From assembly GCF_000521805.1 (NCBI RefSeq), contig NZ_JAMB01000005.1:62001-126000 (forward strand): a DNA stretch of 64,000 nt. The letters run 5' to 3'. Both the position numbers and the translations under genes were made by a program. Below the pieces are notes generated by a model, which worked only from the letters and a program-made list of their open reading frames with translations, did not search any database and was not told where the DNA came from. The DNA is from Marinomonas ushuaiensis DSM 15871 (GTDB taxonomy: Bacteria > Pseudomonadota > Gammaproteobacteria > Pseudomonadales > Marinomonadaceae). Shown here piece after piece: positions 8,388-15,385 of the stretch (within the stretch, counting starts at the first letter, position 1; every line of letters starts with the position of its first letter).

Positions 8388-10026
8388 TTCGAACAAACAA
8401 ATCGAGAGTATGCGTAAAGTTCGATTTAATTCTATCTGGCTTGTACCTCTCATTGCTATTTTGGTAGCGAGTTGGATGTTGTATCAAAACTGGTCGAGCC
8501 AAGGGCCTGTTATTACCTTAATTGCATCAAATGCAGATGGTTTAGAAGCAGGAAAAACGAAGCTAAAATCTCGAAATGTAGATGTTGGGCGAGTCATTGA
8601 CATACAACTGAGCGACGACTATGAAAACGCTATTATTCAGGTTCGAATGAATAACGGCACTCAACAAATGTTGCGTGATGATACCCAGTTTTGGGTCGTT
8701 AAACCACGGGTTGGAAGAGCGGGTGTGAGTGGTTTAGGAACGCTTCTATCTGGTGTGTATATTAATATGAAACCGGGTGAAAAAGGGGAGTTAAAGACGG
8801 ATTTTGCTATTCTGAATCAGCCACCTCTTTCTACAGAAAACGACGGTGTACGTTTGATTTTATCCAGTAAAGAAGGCTCCAAACTTGAGATTGGTGCTTT
8901 GGTACATTTTCGAGGTTATGAAGTTGGTTACATTGAAAAAGTAGGCTTTGATGCTAAGAAAAGAGAGATTACCTATCAGGTCGTTGTACGTTCCCCTTAC
9001 GATGCCTTGGTGAGCAGTAATACACAATTTTGGATCACATCAGGGTTAGCTTTTAAAAGCTCTGCAAGTGGTTTTGAGGTTCGTCTAGACTCATTGGAAA
9101 CCTTATTTTCTGGTGGTATCACATTTGATTCTCCAGCTGGACAATCGACTGGACAAGTTATTGATGATATGTCGACATTTCGTCTATATCCATCTAAAGA
9201 AAGCGCAGACAATAATGTCTACAAAGACTTTATTAACTATGTATTTTTGTTTGATACTAATGTAAGTGGCTTAATTGCAGGAGCCGCTGTTGAGTATCGA
9301 GGTGTGAGAATAGGAACGGTATTAGATGTGCCATTTAATGGTATATCAGCAGAAGCCTTATCTTCATTAGACGCGCCTTACATTCCTGTTCGTGCTCGAA
9401 TTGAACCTCAGCGATTGAATGGGTTAGGTACATCGGATGCCATTTCTTTAGAGCGCTGGCATCAATTATTAGGAGACAGAATTGATAAAGGCTTGCGAGC
9501 AAGTTTGAAAATAGGCAATTACGTAAATGCTGCTAAAATCATCAATATTGATTTTATAGATAACCCGTCGCCGGTCACACTTTCTAAACTTGAAAATTAT
9601 AGCCTGTTCCCAACGGCAGCAGGCGGATTTGATGATATTCAATCTAAAGTAGTAGAAATTCTAGATAACGTGTCTCAGTTGCCTTTGAGTAATACGTTTG
9701 AACAACTTGGTCGAACAATGGAAGAGGCCAATGAAACATTACGACAATTACAAGCTGTGAGTAAAAGCGTGAAACAGCTTTTAGATAAATCAGAAACTCA
9801 GCAATTGCCGGCTGATTTATCGGCAACCATTAATGAGTTGAACTTGACGCTAGAAACCTATCAGGCAAATGGACAGATCGGCCGTCCATTAAGAGAGAAT
9901 ATGGTGTCATTAGGACGTGCATTGAATGAACTGCAGCCTTTGCTTCGTCAATTGAGAGAAAATCCAAACACTTTGATTTTCGACAGTGCGCCCCGGTTAG
10001 ATATACAGCCGAAAGCGGCTAAATAG
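8380..10026 (+). CDS. pqiB: PqiB, MCE-domain periplasmic tunnel protein
   Basis: Anchored by one N-terminal transmembrane helix (about residues 17-38) and projecting into the periplasm. It carries three MCE domains and then a long helical, coiled-coil region (about 420-530). PqiB-type proteins form a hexameric tube proposed to carry lipids across the periplasm. The 548-residue length agrees with PqiB. The start is a TTG at 8380 inside the end of pqiA: AAGGAGA at 8368-8374 is ideally placed, so I prefer it to the ATG at 8410. The 8-nt overlap suggests translational coupling with pqiA. Confidence 0.93.
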   Translation: MSNSNKQIESMRKVRFNSIWLVPLIAILVASWMLYQNWSSQGPVITLIASNADGLEAGKTKLKSRNVDVGRVIDIQLSDDYENAIIQVRMNNGTQQMLRDDTQFWVVKPRVGRAGVSGLGTLLSGVYINMKPGEKGELKTDFAILNQPPLSTENDGVRLILSSKEGSKLEIGALVHFRGYEVGYIEKVGFDAKKREITYQVVVRSPYDALVSSNTQFWITSGLAFKSSASGFEVRLDSLETLFSGGITFDSPAGQSTGQVIDDMSTFRLYPSKESADNNVYKDFINYVFLFDTNVSGLIAGAAVEYRGVRIGTVLDVPFNGISAEALSSLDAPYIPVRARIEPQRLNGLGTSDAISLERWHQLLGDRIDKGLRASLKIGNYVNAAKIINIDFIDNPSPVTLSKLENYSLFPTAAGGFDDIQSKVVEILDNVSQLPLSNTFEQLGRTMEEANETLRQLQAVSKSVKQLLDKSETQQLPADLSATINELNLTLETYQANGQIGRPLRENMVSLGRALNELQPLLRQLRENPNTLIFDSAPRLDIQPKAAK

Positions 10027-10045
10027 AATAAAGAGATAAAATTGT

Positions 10046-10639
10046 ATGATGAAATTTCGGTTGTTATTGATCTTTGTTATTGCTTCGGTGACGACAGCGT
10101 GCGCGACAAATGTCGCCCCAGCGAATGAATACTTGTTAATGGATGACTCATTACAAACTGTGTCAACTCAAGAGACAAAAAGAGTGTCGATACAGTTGTT
10201 ACCCATTGTTGTGGCAAATTATCTTGCTGGTAATGAAATTGTATTGGTAACGCAACAAGGGGAAGTTCATAGGTCACAAAGTAATTTATGGGCTGAGTCT
10301 TTGTCTTCTCAGCTAACGCGTTTGACTCAGCAGCGTTTAGAGAGAACTTTCCCGAGTATTACTTGGTTCGGTGGTCAGCGATTACCTGCAAGTGCTATTG
10401 GGTTGCTAAACATTGAAGTGGATGGTTTTTATGCTGATTTAAATGGCGTGGTGCATATTTCTGGCCGTTGGCAGGTGATTTCTGAAACAGGTGAGCTATC
10501 CGCCTCGGACACTTTTTATGTCACGGATGAGCTGCAATCAGATGGTTATGCAGCCATGGTGAGGACGCTTTCAGGGAGTTGGTTTAATCGAGTGATTGAC
10601 CCTATGACAAAAGACATTGCTGAAGTGTTGAATAGATAA
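10046..10639 (+). CDS. pqiC: PqiC-type outer-membrane lipoprotein (ABC-type auxiliary, DUF330)
   Basis: A 197-residue lipoprotein with signal peptide and lipobox ending at TTAC (Cys19). The mature part matches the PqiC/YmbA pattern: an N-terminal YLL, a region RVSIQLLPIVVANYL, then LWAESLSSQLTRLTQQRL and a conserved final segment. In E. coli PqiC sits in the outer membrane and caps the PqiB tube. It follows pqiB after 19 nt and is the last gene of the envelope operon. Confidence 0.9.
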   Translation: MMKFRLLLIFVIASVTTACATNVAPANEYLLMDDSLQTVSTQETKRVSIQLLPIVVANYLAGNEIVLVTQQGEVHRSQSNLWAESLSSQLTRLTQQRLERTFPSITWFGGQRLPASAIGLLNIEVDGFYADLNGVVHISGRWQVISETGELSASDTFYVTDELQSDGYAAMVRTLSGSWFNRVIDPMTKDIAEVLNR

Positions 10640-10642
10640 AAA

Positions 10643-10663
10643 ACGCCTTATTTTATAAGGCGT
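10643..10663. terminator. Bidirectional terminator between pqiC and nhaP
   Basis: A perfect 8-bp stem, ACGCCTTA / TAAGGCGT, with loop TTTTA. The A-run before it gives a T-run on the minus strand (GGCGTTTTTTATC), so it is strongest for the antiporter gene. It lies 3 nt after the pqiC stop and could also end that transcript. Confidence 0.75.
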
Positions 10664-10735
10664 CAGTAATATCAGGTCCGCATTACACAGACCTTTTTAT
10701 TCTAACTCAGATTTAATGTCTCCAAGTTTAACCTA

Positions 10736-12031
10736 TCATAGGCCGCTATTTTTCTCAGCTGATGCCGCTTGAATACTTTTTTGAATCAAGGGTGAGATGG
10801 TTAATCCTTGAACTATGATAGAAAAAATCACCACGACGTAAGTAATAATGACCATTATATCGTGTAAATCCATGCCATTAATCTGTATTTGGTCTGAAGG
10901 AATAGCCGCTGCCATCGCCAATGCAAGGCCACCACGTAACCCCCCCCAGGTTAAGATTTTTACGGAGTGCTTATCGTATTTTCGATAACGTTTAAAAATA
11001 ATGTAAGGACTACCAACACTAATAAATCGAGCCAGTAAGACCACTGGAACCATAAGTAAGCCGAGTCCAATGATTTCCCATGATAGTGGCATCGTGACAA
11101 TCAGCATGCCGATAATAAGAAACAGTAATGCATTTAAGAAACTGTCTGTTGCATGCCAAAAATCTTTTACATAGCGTGTGCCAGCTGGACCATATTTCTT
11201 TGATGCCGATGCACGGGTAATGTTTCCAAGTAAAATACCGCTGGTAACCATGGCCAGAGCACCTGAAATTTCCCAAATATTGGCCAGAGCAAAACCCGCT
11301 GACGGGATCGTCAGTGTGACCAACAAACGAGTGTTCACATCTTTGCAATGAAGTATGGCAAAATGACCGACTAGCGCGATCACAAGTCCAAAGATAATAC
11401 CGCCAACTGCGTCTGTAAAAAATAACTCTGCGATATCCTGAACACTGGCTTCTGTGCCATAAAAAGCAACTGAAAATATAGTGGTGAAAATAACAAGACC
11501 AACGCCGTCGTTGAAAAGAGATTCGCCTTCTACTTGAATAGAAATGCCTTGAGGTGCACTCATTTGCTTAATAATAGCTAATACTGCAATTGGGTCAGTT
11601 GGGCTGATAAGAGCGCCAAAAAGTAGACAATAAATAAAGGGAACAGGGAAGCTTAGAAGGGCAAATAAATAGTAGCTCAAGTAACCAACGAGAAACGTTG
11701 AAACAAGAGTAGAAAAAAGCACTAATATTGTAATTTCCCAGCGTTGTCTCTTAAGTGCCGCAAGGTCTATTTCTAATGCGCCGGCGAACAACAGAAAGCC
11801 GAGCATGCCCTTTAATAGCAACTGATTAAAATCAATATCTGCAACGATTTGAGTAATAAACAGAGCCGTTCCATCACCCAGCATTTTAACCGCAAGAATT
11901 AAAAGTAAAGAAATGACAACGGAGCCTGTTGTTATGGCAATCGTTGTTTGCATTTTTAAGATGTATTGGTTTGTAAAAGCGATAAAAACCGCTAAAGCAG
12001 ATAAGAAGCAGATGAGATACCAAGCATTCAT
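10736..12031 (-). CDS. NhaP-type Na+(K+)/H+ antiporter, CPA1 family
   Basis: A 431-residue polytopic inner-membrane protein with about 12-13 hydrophobic helices. The segment ALISPTDPIAVLAIIK carries the TDP motif of CPA1 exchangers, and GESLFNDGVGLVIFT carries the conserved FNDG with the ion-binding Asp. WGGLRGGLALAMA near residue 365 is also a CPA1 hallmark. It exchanges Na+ or K+ for protons, which suits a marine bacterium. It appears monocistronic, with the terminator at 10643-10663. Ion preference cannot be read from sequence. Confidence 0.9.
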   Translation of the reverse strand: MNAWYLICFLSALAVFIAFTNQYILKMQTTIAITTGSVVISLLLILAVKMLGDGTALFITQIVADIDFNQLLLKGMLGFLLFAGALEIDLAALKRQRWEITILVLFSTLVSTFLVGYLSYYLFALLSFPVPFIYCLLFGALISPTDPIAVLAIIKQMSAPQGISIQVEGESLFNDGVGLVIFTTIFSVAFYGTEASVQDIAELFFTDAVGGIIFGLVIALVGHFAILHCKDVNTRLLVTLTIPSAGFALANIWEISGALAMVTSGILLGNITRASASKKYGPAGTRYVKDFWHATDSFLNALLFLIIGMLIVTMPLSWEIIGLGLLMVPVVLLARFISVGSPYIIFKRYRKYDKHSVKILTWGGLRGGLALAMAAAIPSDQIQINGMDLHDIMVIITYVVVIFSIIVQGLTISPLIQKSIQAASAEKNSGL

Positions 12032-12423
12032 TCGTGGGCCTTTATTTTAAAAGTCATAATCAGATAAGAAGATAATACACAGTAGATGGGATGTGCGTTA
12101 GCAAGGTATTTTATACCTAGAATATGTGGGTGTCACGGCTTGTTCTGTCTAAAAAACAATCAATTTGTCTTACAATATAATTAACTTTTAATCATAAAAA
12201 TACTGAGGTAAACCTAATAGATATTTGTTTGGGTATGATTTAAGTAAAGCCTCATATAAACAATAAAAAACCATTTATTTTAAGCATAAAAAGCTTACTT
12301 TTACGGAAAGTAATCACCTGGTTTAGAAAATATGACCGATTAGTCAAAGGTTGATGAAGCTAGGTAATAAGCCTTGTATAATGTCGCCATATTTATTTTA
12401 TAACAGCTTTTGAGGTATATCTT
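12032..12423. promoter_or_regulatory. Divergent intergenic region, with a -10 box for the decarboxylase gene
   Basis: This 392-bp AT-rich region separates nhaP (-) and the oxaloacetate decarboxylase-like gene (+). A consensus TATAAT lies at 12377-12382, about 42 nt before the plus-strand ATG. The best -35-like hexamer, TTGATG, gives a 20-nt spacer, which is long. An inverted repeat TTACTTT / AAAGTAA (12295-12301 and 12307-12313) could be an operator. I see no gene here. Confidence 0.45.
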
Positions 12424-13287
12424 ATGGCAACACCTTCCCAGCACGATTTGCGTAATGATTTTCGTACATTACTTGCAAGTGGTAAGTGCTACTACACCGC
12501 CTCTACATTTGACCCAATGTCAGCTCGTATTGCATCTGACCTTGGTTTTGAAGTGGGCATCTTGGGGGGTTCTGTTGCTTCTCTTCAAGTATTAGCGGCG
12601 CCTGATTTTGCCTTAATTACATTAAGTGAATTTACAGAACAAGCGACACGTATTGGTCGCGTTGCTCGATTGCCTATAATTGCTGATGCCGACCATGGCT
12701 ATGGTAATGCCTTAAATGTCATGCGCACCATTGTTGAGCTAGAGCGAGCTGGTGTTGCTGCATTGACGATTGAAGATACTTTATTGCCAGCAAAATACGG
12801 TCATAAATCGACGGATCTGATTCCTGTTGAAGAAGCGGTTGGGAAGCTTAAAGCGGCATTAGAAGCCCGTATTGATCCAATCATGAGTATTATTGCTCGC
12901 ACCCATGCTGGTCAATTAAGTACAGAAGAAACGATCCAGCGAGTGAAGGCTTACCAAGCGGTTGGTGTTGACGGTATCTGTATGGTTGGTATTCGTGACT
13001 TTGCACACCTAGAAGAAATTTCTCAGCACATTTCGATTCCAATCATGTTAGTTGCCTATGACAATCCTGAATTACGAGATCGTGAACGCCTTGCTGCAAA
13101 TGGTGTCCGTATCGTTGTTAATGGTCATGCTGCTTATTTTGCGGCTATCAAAGCAACTTACGACTGCTTACGAGAACAGCGTGGCATTGCAGAAGGTACA
13201 TTGAATGCTTCTGAATTGTCGACTCGTTATTCAACACTTGAAGAAAACCGAGTGTGGGCTAACAAGTATATGGATGTGCAAGAGTAA
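12424..13287 (+). CDS. Oxaloacetate decarboxylase-like protein, isocitrate lyase/PEP mutase superfamily
   Basis: A 287-residue enzyme of the PEP mutase/isocitrate lyase superfamily, a TIM barrel binding Mg2+ and a 2-oxo acid. The metal-binding core is clear: [12 protein letters not shown] (Asp residues after beta-3) and LTIEDTLLP. The active-site loop KYGHKS replaces the KKCGH motif of true isocitrate and methylisocitrate lyases, so C-C lyase activity of that kind is unlikely. Length and the opening ([13 protein letters not shown]) match the Pseudomonas PA4872-type oxaloacetate decarboxylases as I remember them. The product would convert oxaloacetate to pyruvate and CO2. Confidence in the family is high, in the exact reaction moderate. 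Confidence 0.8.
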   Translation: MATPSQHDLRNDFRTLLASGKCYYTASTFDPMSARIASDLGFEVGILGGSVASLQVLAAPDFALITLSEFTEQATRIGRVARLPIIADADHGYGNALNVMRTIVELERAGVAALTIEDTLLPAKYGHKSTDLIPVEEAVGKLKAALEARIDPIMSIIARTHAGQLSTEETIQRVKAYQAVGVDGICMVGIRDFAHLEEISQHISIPIMLVAYDNPELRDRERLAANGVRIVVNGHAAYFAAIKATYDCLREQRGIAEGTLNASELSTRYSTLEENRVWANKYMDVQE

Positions 13288-13313
13288 GCAAGCTTCCTGA
13301 AAGTGATAAACAC

Positions 13314-13348
13314 AAAAAACCTGCATAGTGTTTCTATGCAGGTTTTTT
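13314..13348. terminator. Strong bidirectional terminator
   Basis: A 9-bp perfect stem CCTGCATAG / CTATGCAGG (13320-13328 and 13334-13342) with loop TGTTT, flanked by six A on the left and six T on the right. It serves the decarboxylase-like gene (+) and dapA (-), which converge here. Confidence 0.92.
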
Positions 13349-13367
13349 GTGCTTCTTAAACGCTATT

Positions 13368-14240
13368 TTAGATAAGTTCTAGCTCTTCCATGATACGACG
13401 AATCGTTGCTTTTGTACTGTCTTGTAATGGCACCATTGGAAGGCGACATTCGTCAGTACAAAGACCAAGTAATGAGACTGCGTATTTAGGTCCGGCTGGG
13501 TTTGGCTCGATAAACAATGCATTGTGCAGTTCAAAAAGCTTATCTTGCAGCTGAGATGCCTCGTTGTATTTACCTTCACGACATAGTCGTTGAAGCTCAA
13601 CAACAAGCTTCGGCGCAACATTTGATGTGACAGAAATACAGCCTTGGCCACCGCCAACATTATAGGCAACAGTAGTGATGTCATCGCCACTTAAAAAGTT
13701 AAATGGTGTCTTGATCAGTGCACGTTCACGAATAGGGCGCGTTAGATCGCCTGTGGCGTCTTTTACGCCGATAATACGAGGCAACTCAGCAAGATTAACT
13801 AAGGTATCGACACTCAATCCAACAACAGCACGAGGCGGAATGTTGTAAAGAATAATCGGTAGTTTGCTGTTGTCGTGAACGTATTTGAAGTGCTCGTATA
13901 AACCAGCTTGGTTAGGTCGATTGTAATAACCCGCTACATGCAAAGTCGCATCCGCGCCAGCTTGATAGGCAAACTCAGAATAATTAACGGCTTCCACTGG
14001 GTTATTTGAACCAGCACCAGCAAGCACAGGAACGGCTTTATTCGTTTCTTGAACGGTGATCTCAATAACGCGCTTGTGTTCATGTTCGCTTAACGTTGGA
14101 GATTCTCCTGTTGTACCAACAGGAACTAGGCCATTGATGCCTTGATCAATCTGCCAACGCACAATATTGCGTAGAGCGTCTTCGTCTAATTGACCATTAC
14201 GAAAAGGAGTAATTAATGCTGTGATTGCGCCGTGGAACAT
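13368..14240 (-). CDS. dapA: 4-hydroxy-tetrahydrodipicolinate synthase DapA
   Basis: Condenses pyruvate with aspartate semialdehyde, the first committed step of diaminopimelate and lysine synthesis. In the 290-residue TIM-barrel protein the Schiff-base lysine is Lys160 (GVKDATGD), the proton-relay tyrosine is Tyr132 (LYNIPPR), and GTTGES near 42-47 is the substrate-binding threonine pair. All match E. coli DapA spacing within one residue. The start MFHGAITALITPF is the normal family N-terminus. E. coli dapA sits beside bamC, but here it is alone and converges with the decarboxylase-like gene. Confidence 0.97.
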   Translation of the reverse strand: MFHGAITALITPFRNGQLDEDALRNIVRWQIDQGINGLVPVGTTGESPTLSEHEHKRVIEITVQETNKAVPVLAGAGSNNPVEAVNYSEFAYQAGADATLHVAGYYNRPNQAGLYEHFKYVHDNSKLPIILYNIPPRAVVGLSVDTLVNLAELPRIIGVKDATGDLTRPIRERALIKTPFNFLSGDDITTVAYNVGGGQGCISVTSNVAPKLVVELQRLCREGKYNEASQLQDKLFELHNALFIEPNPAGPKYAVSLLGLCTDECRLPMVPLQDSTKATIRRIMEELELI

Positions 14241-14643
14241 ATTGTAGCCTCATTTTGGGCCGGTATGTATTCTGCTACTGAAGGGAAAGATAAACCGTCA
14301 GCGAGAATGCTGCCGGGAGTTGTTTTAACCTTAATTCCACATGCCAGCACCGCAAAGCTTTTTTGCCTTACGTTTATCGCCGTTGTGTTTAGATAAGATA
14401 ATTGTGTTCATAATTTAATGGGTATTTCTTAATAGTTAGTCTCCTTATGCTGATCCTTTTTTTGATAAAGGTCAATATGTTGGCGCGTTTTTGTTTAAGC
14501 CTAAATTTAAATTCAAGTTTAATGACGTCATTCGATTTTTTGAGTGGTATTCGATAATATGTCACTGCATTATAAGTACGCTTATTCAAGTCTAAATCCG
14601 AATGATGAGTACATCACCTCAAAATAATAAAATGAGATAAAAT
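14241..14643. promoter_or_regulatory. dapA/lysE divergent intergenic region
   Basis: This 403-bp gap holds the promoters of dapA (-) and the LysE-type gene (+). The dapA-proximal 150 bp is less AT-rich than the rest. On the minus strand it has a possible hairpin at about 14291-14312 (CCGGCAGC / GCTGACGG with one mismatch), and upstream of that a 26-codon ORF whose product would begin MNTIILSKHNGDKRK (about 14410-14330). That ORF lacks a well-placed ribosome-binding site. I saw no lysine or other known riboswitch consensus. Confidence 0.35.
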
Positions 14644-15255
14644 ATGGATTTAACAACTTGGCTGTCTTTAGTTGTTGTTTGCGTGATGGGAGCCATTTCA
14701 CCTGGCCCGAGTCTGGCGGTCATTCTTCGTGTTTCTGTTTCTCAATCTGCACTTCATGGCGTATTGGCTTCATTGTCTCATGGTGCTGGTATTGGTTTTT
14801 GGGTATTTATCACGTTACAAGGAATGGCCGTTCTTATTGAACAACACCAACAAGCCTTTTCTATTTTGACCGTGTTAGGTGGTCTGTATTTAGCATGGCT
14901 TGGTATAAAAGCATTACGTTATGCTGGTAAAGGAAAAATAGATGAAGTAGAAGCCGTTAAATCTTCTTATTGGGAGTCAATCCGAGATGGTTTATTGATT
15001 GCTTTAATGAACCCTAAAATTGCACTTTTCTTTTTGGCTCTCTTTAGTCAGCTTGTAGACGCTGAAATGACAGCAATGATGAAAGTACAATTTTGGACAA
15101 CCGTTGTTGTGATTGATAGTGGTTGGTACATTCTTGTTGCTTTGTTATTGACGAGTGGTCCAGTTTTACCTTGGTTACGTCGAAATATGGTTTGGGTTGA
15201 TCGAGTGATGGGCTGTTTATTGACCTTAATTGGCTTAAAAGTCGTTATAGGCTAA
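14644..15255 (+). CDS. LysE/RhtB family amino-acid exporter
   Basis: A 203-residue inner-membrane protein with about six hydrophobic segments. The N-terminal motif GAISPGPSLAVILRVSV is the signature of the LysE/RhtB efflux family, and LMNPKIALFFLALFSQ near residue 120 is the second family hallmark. Members export lysine, threonine, homoserine or other amino acids. Standing divergent to dapA makes lysine or a related amino acid a tempting substrate, but RhtB members vary widely and this is only inference. Confidence 0.88.
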   Translation: MDLTTWLSLVVVCVMGAISPGPSLAVILRVSVSQSALHGVLASLSHGAGIGFWVFITLQGMAVLIEQHQQAFSILTVLGGLYLAWLGIKALRYAGKGKIDEVEAVKSSYWESIRDGLLIALMNPKIALFFLALFSQLVDAEMTAMMKVQFWTTVVVIDSGWYILVALLLTSGPVLPWLRRNMVWVDRVMGCLLTLIGLKVVIG

Positions 15256-15316
15256 ATATTTTTGATTCTCCTGCATTTAATTTCGTGAGTTTAAGGGGCA
15301 TACGTAAATCTAAACG

Positions 15317-15347
15317 AAAAATCCCCGCTCAAGTAGCGGGGATTTTT
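15317..15347. terminator. Bidirectional terminator
   Basis: A 9-bp stem ATCCCCGCT / AGCGGGGAT (15321-15329 and 15335-15343) with a 5-nt loop, preceded by A-run and followed by T-run. It separates the LysE-type gene (+) from the 871-residue protein gene (-). Confidence 0.92.
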
Positions 15348-15385
15348 GTATGAACTAAGTCGTATTTTTTAATCTACGGCTTGTA

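Noticed and set aside
12410-12595. 61-codon plus-strand ORF at the start of the decarboxylase-like gene
   Set aside because: It is an out-of-frame reading of the start of a strongly supported gene.
14241-14420. Lysine riboswitch before dapA
   Set aside because: I did not find the conserved lysine-riboswitch core or its length and layout. A covariance-model search would settle it.
14389-14589. 66-codon minus-strand ORF in the dapA/lysE gap
   Set aside because: It is rich in K, R, I and Y, as AT-rich noncoding DNA gives, and lacks a ribosome-binding site. It spans the likely promoters.
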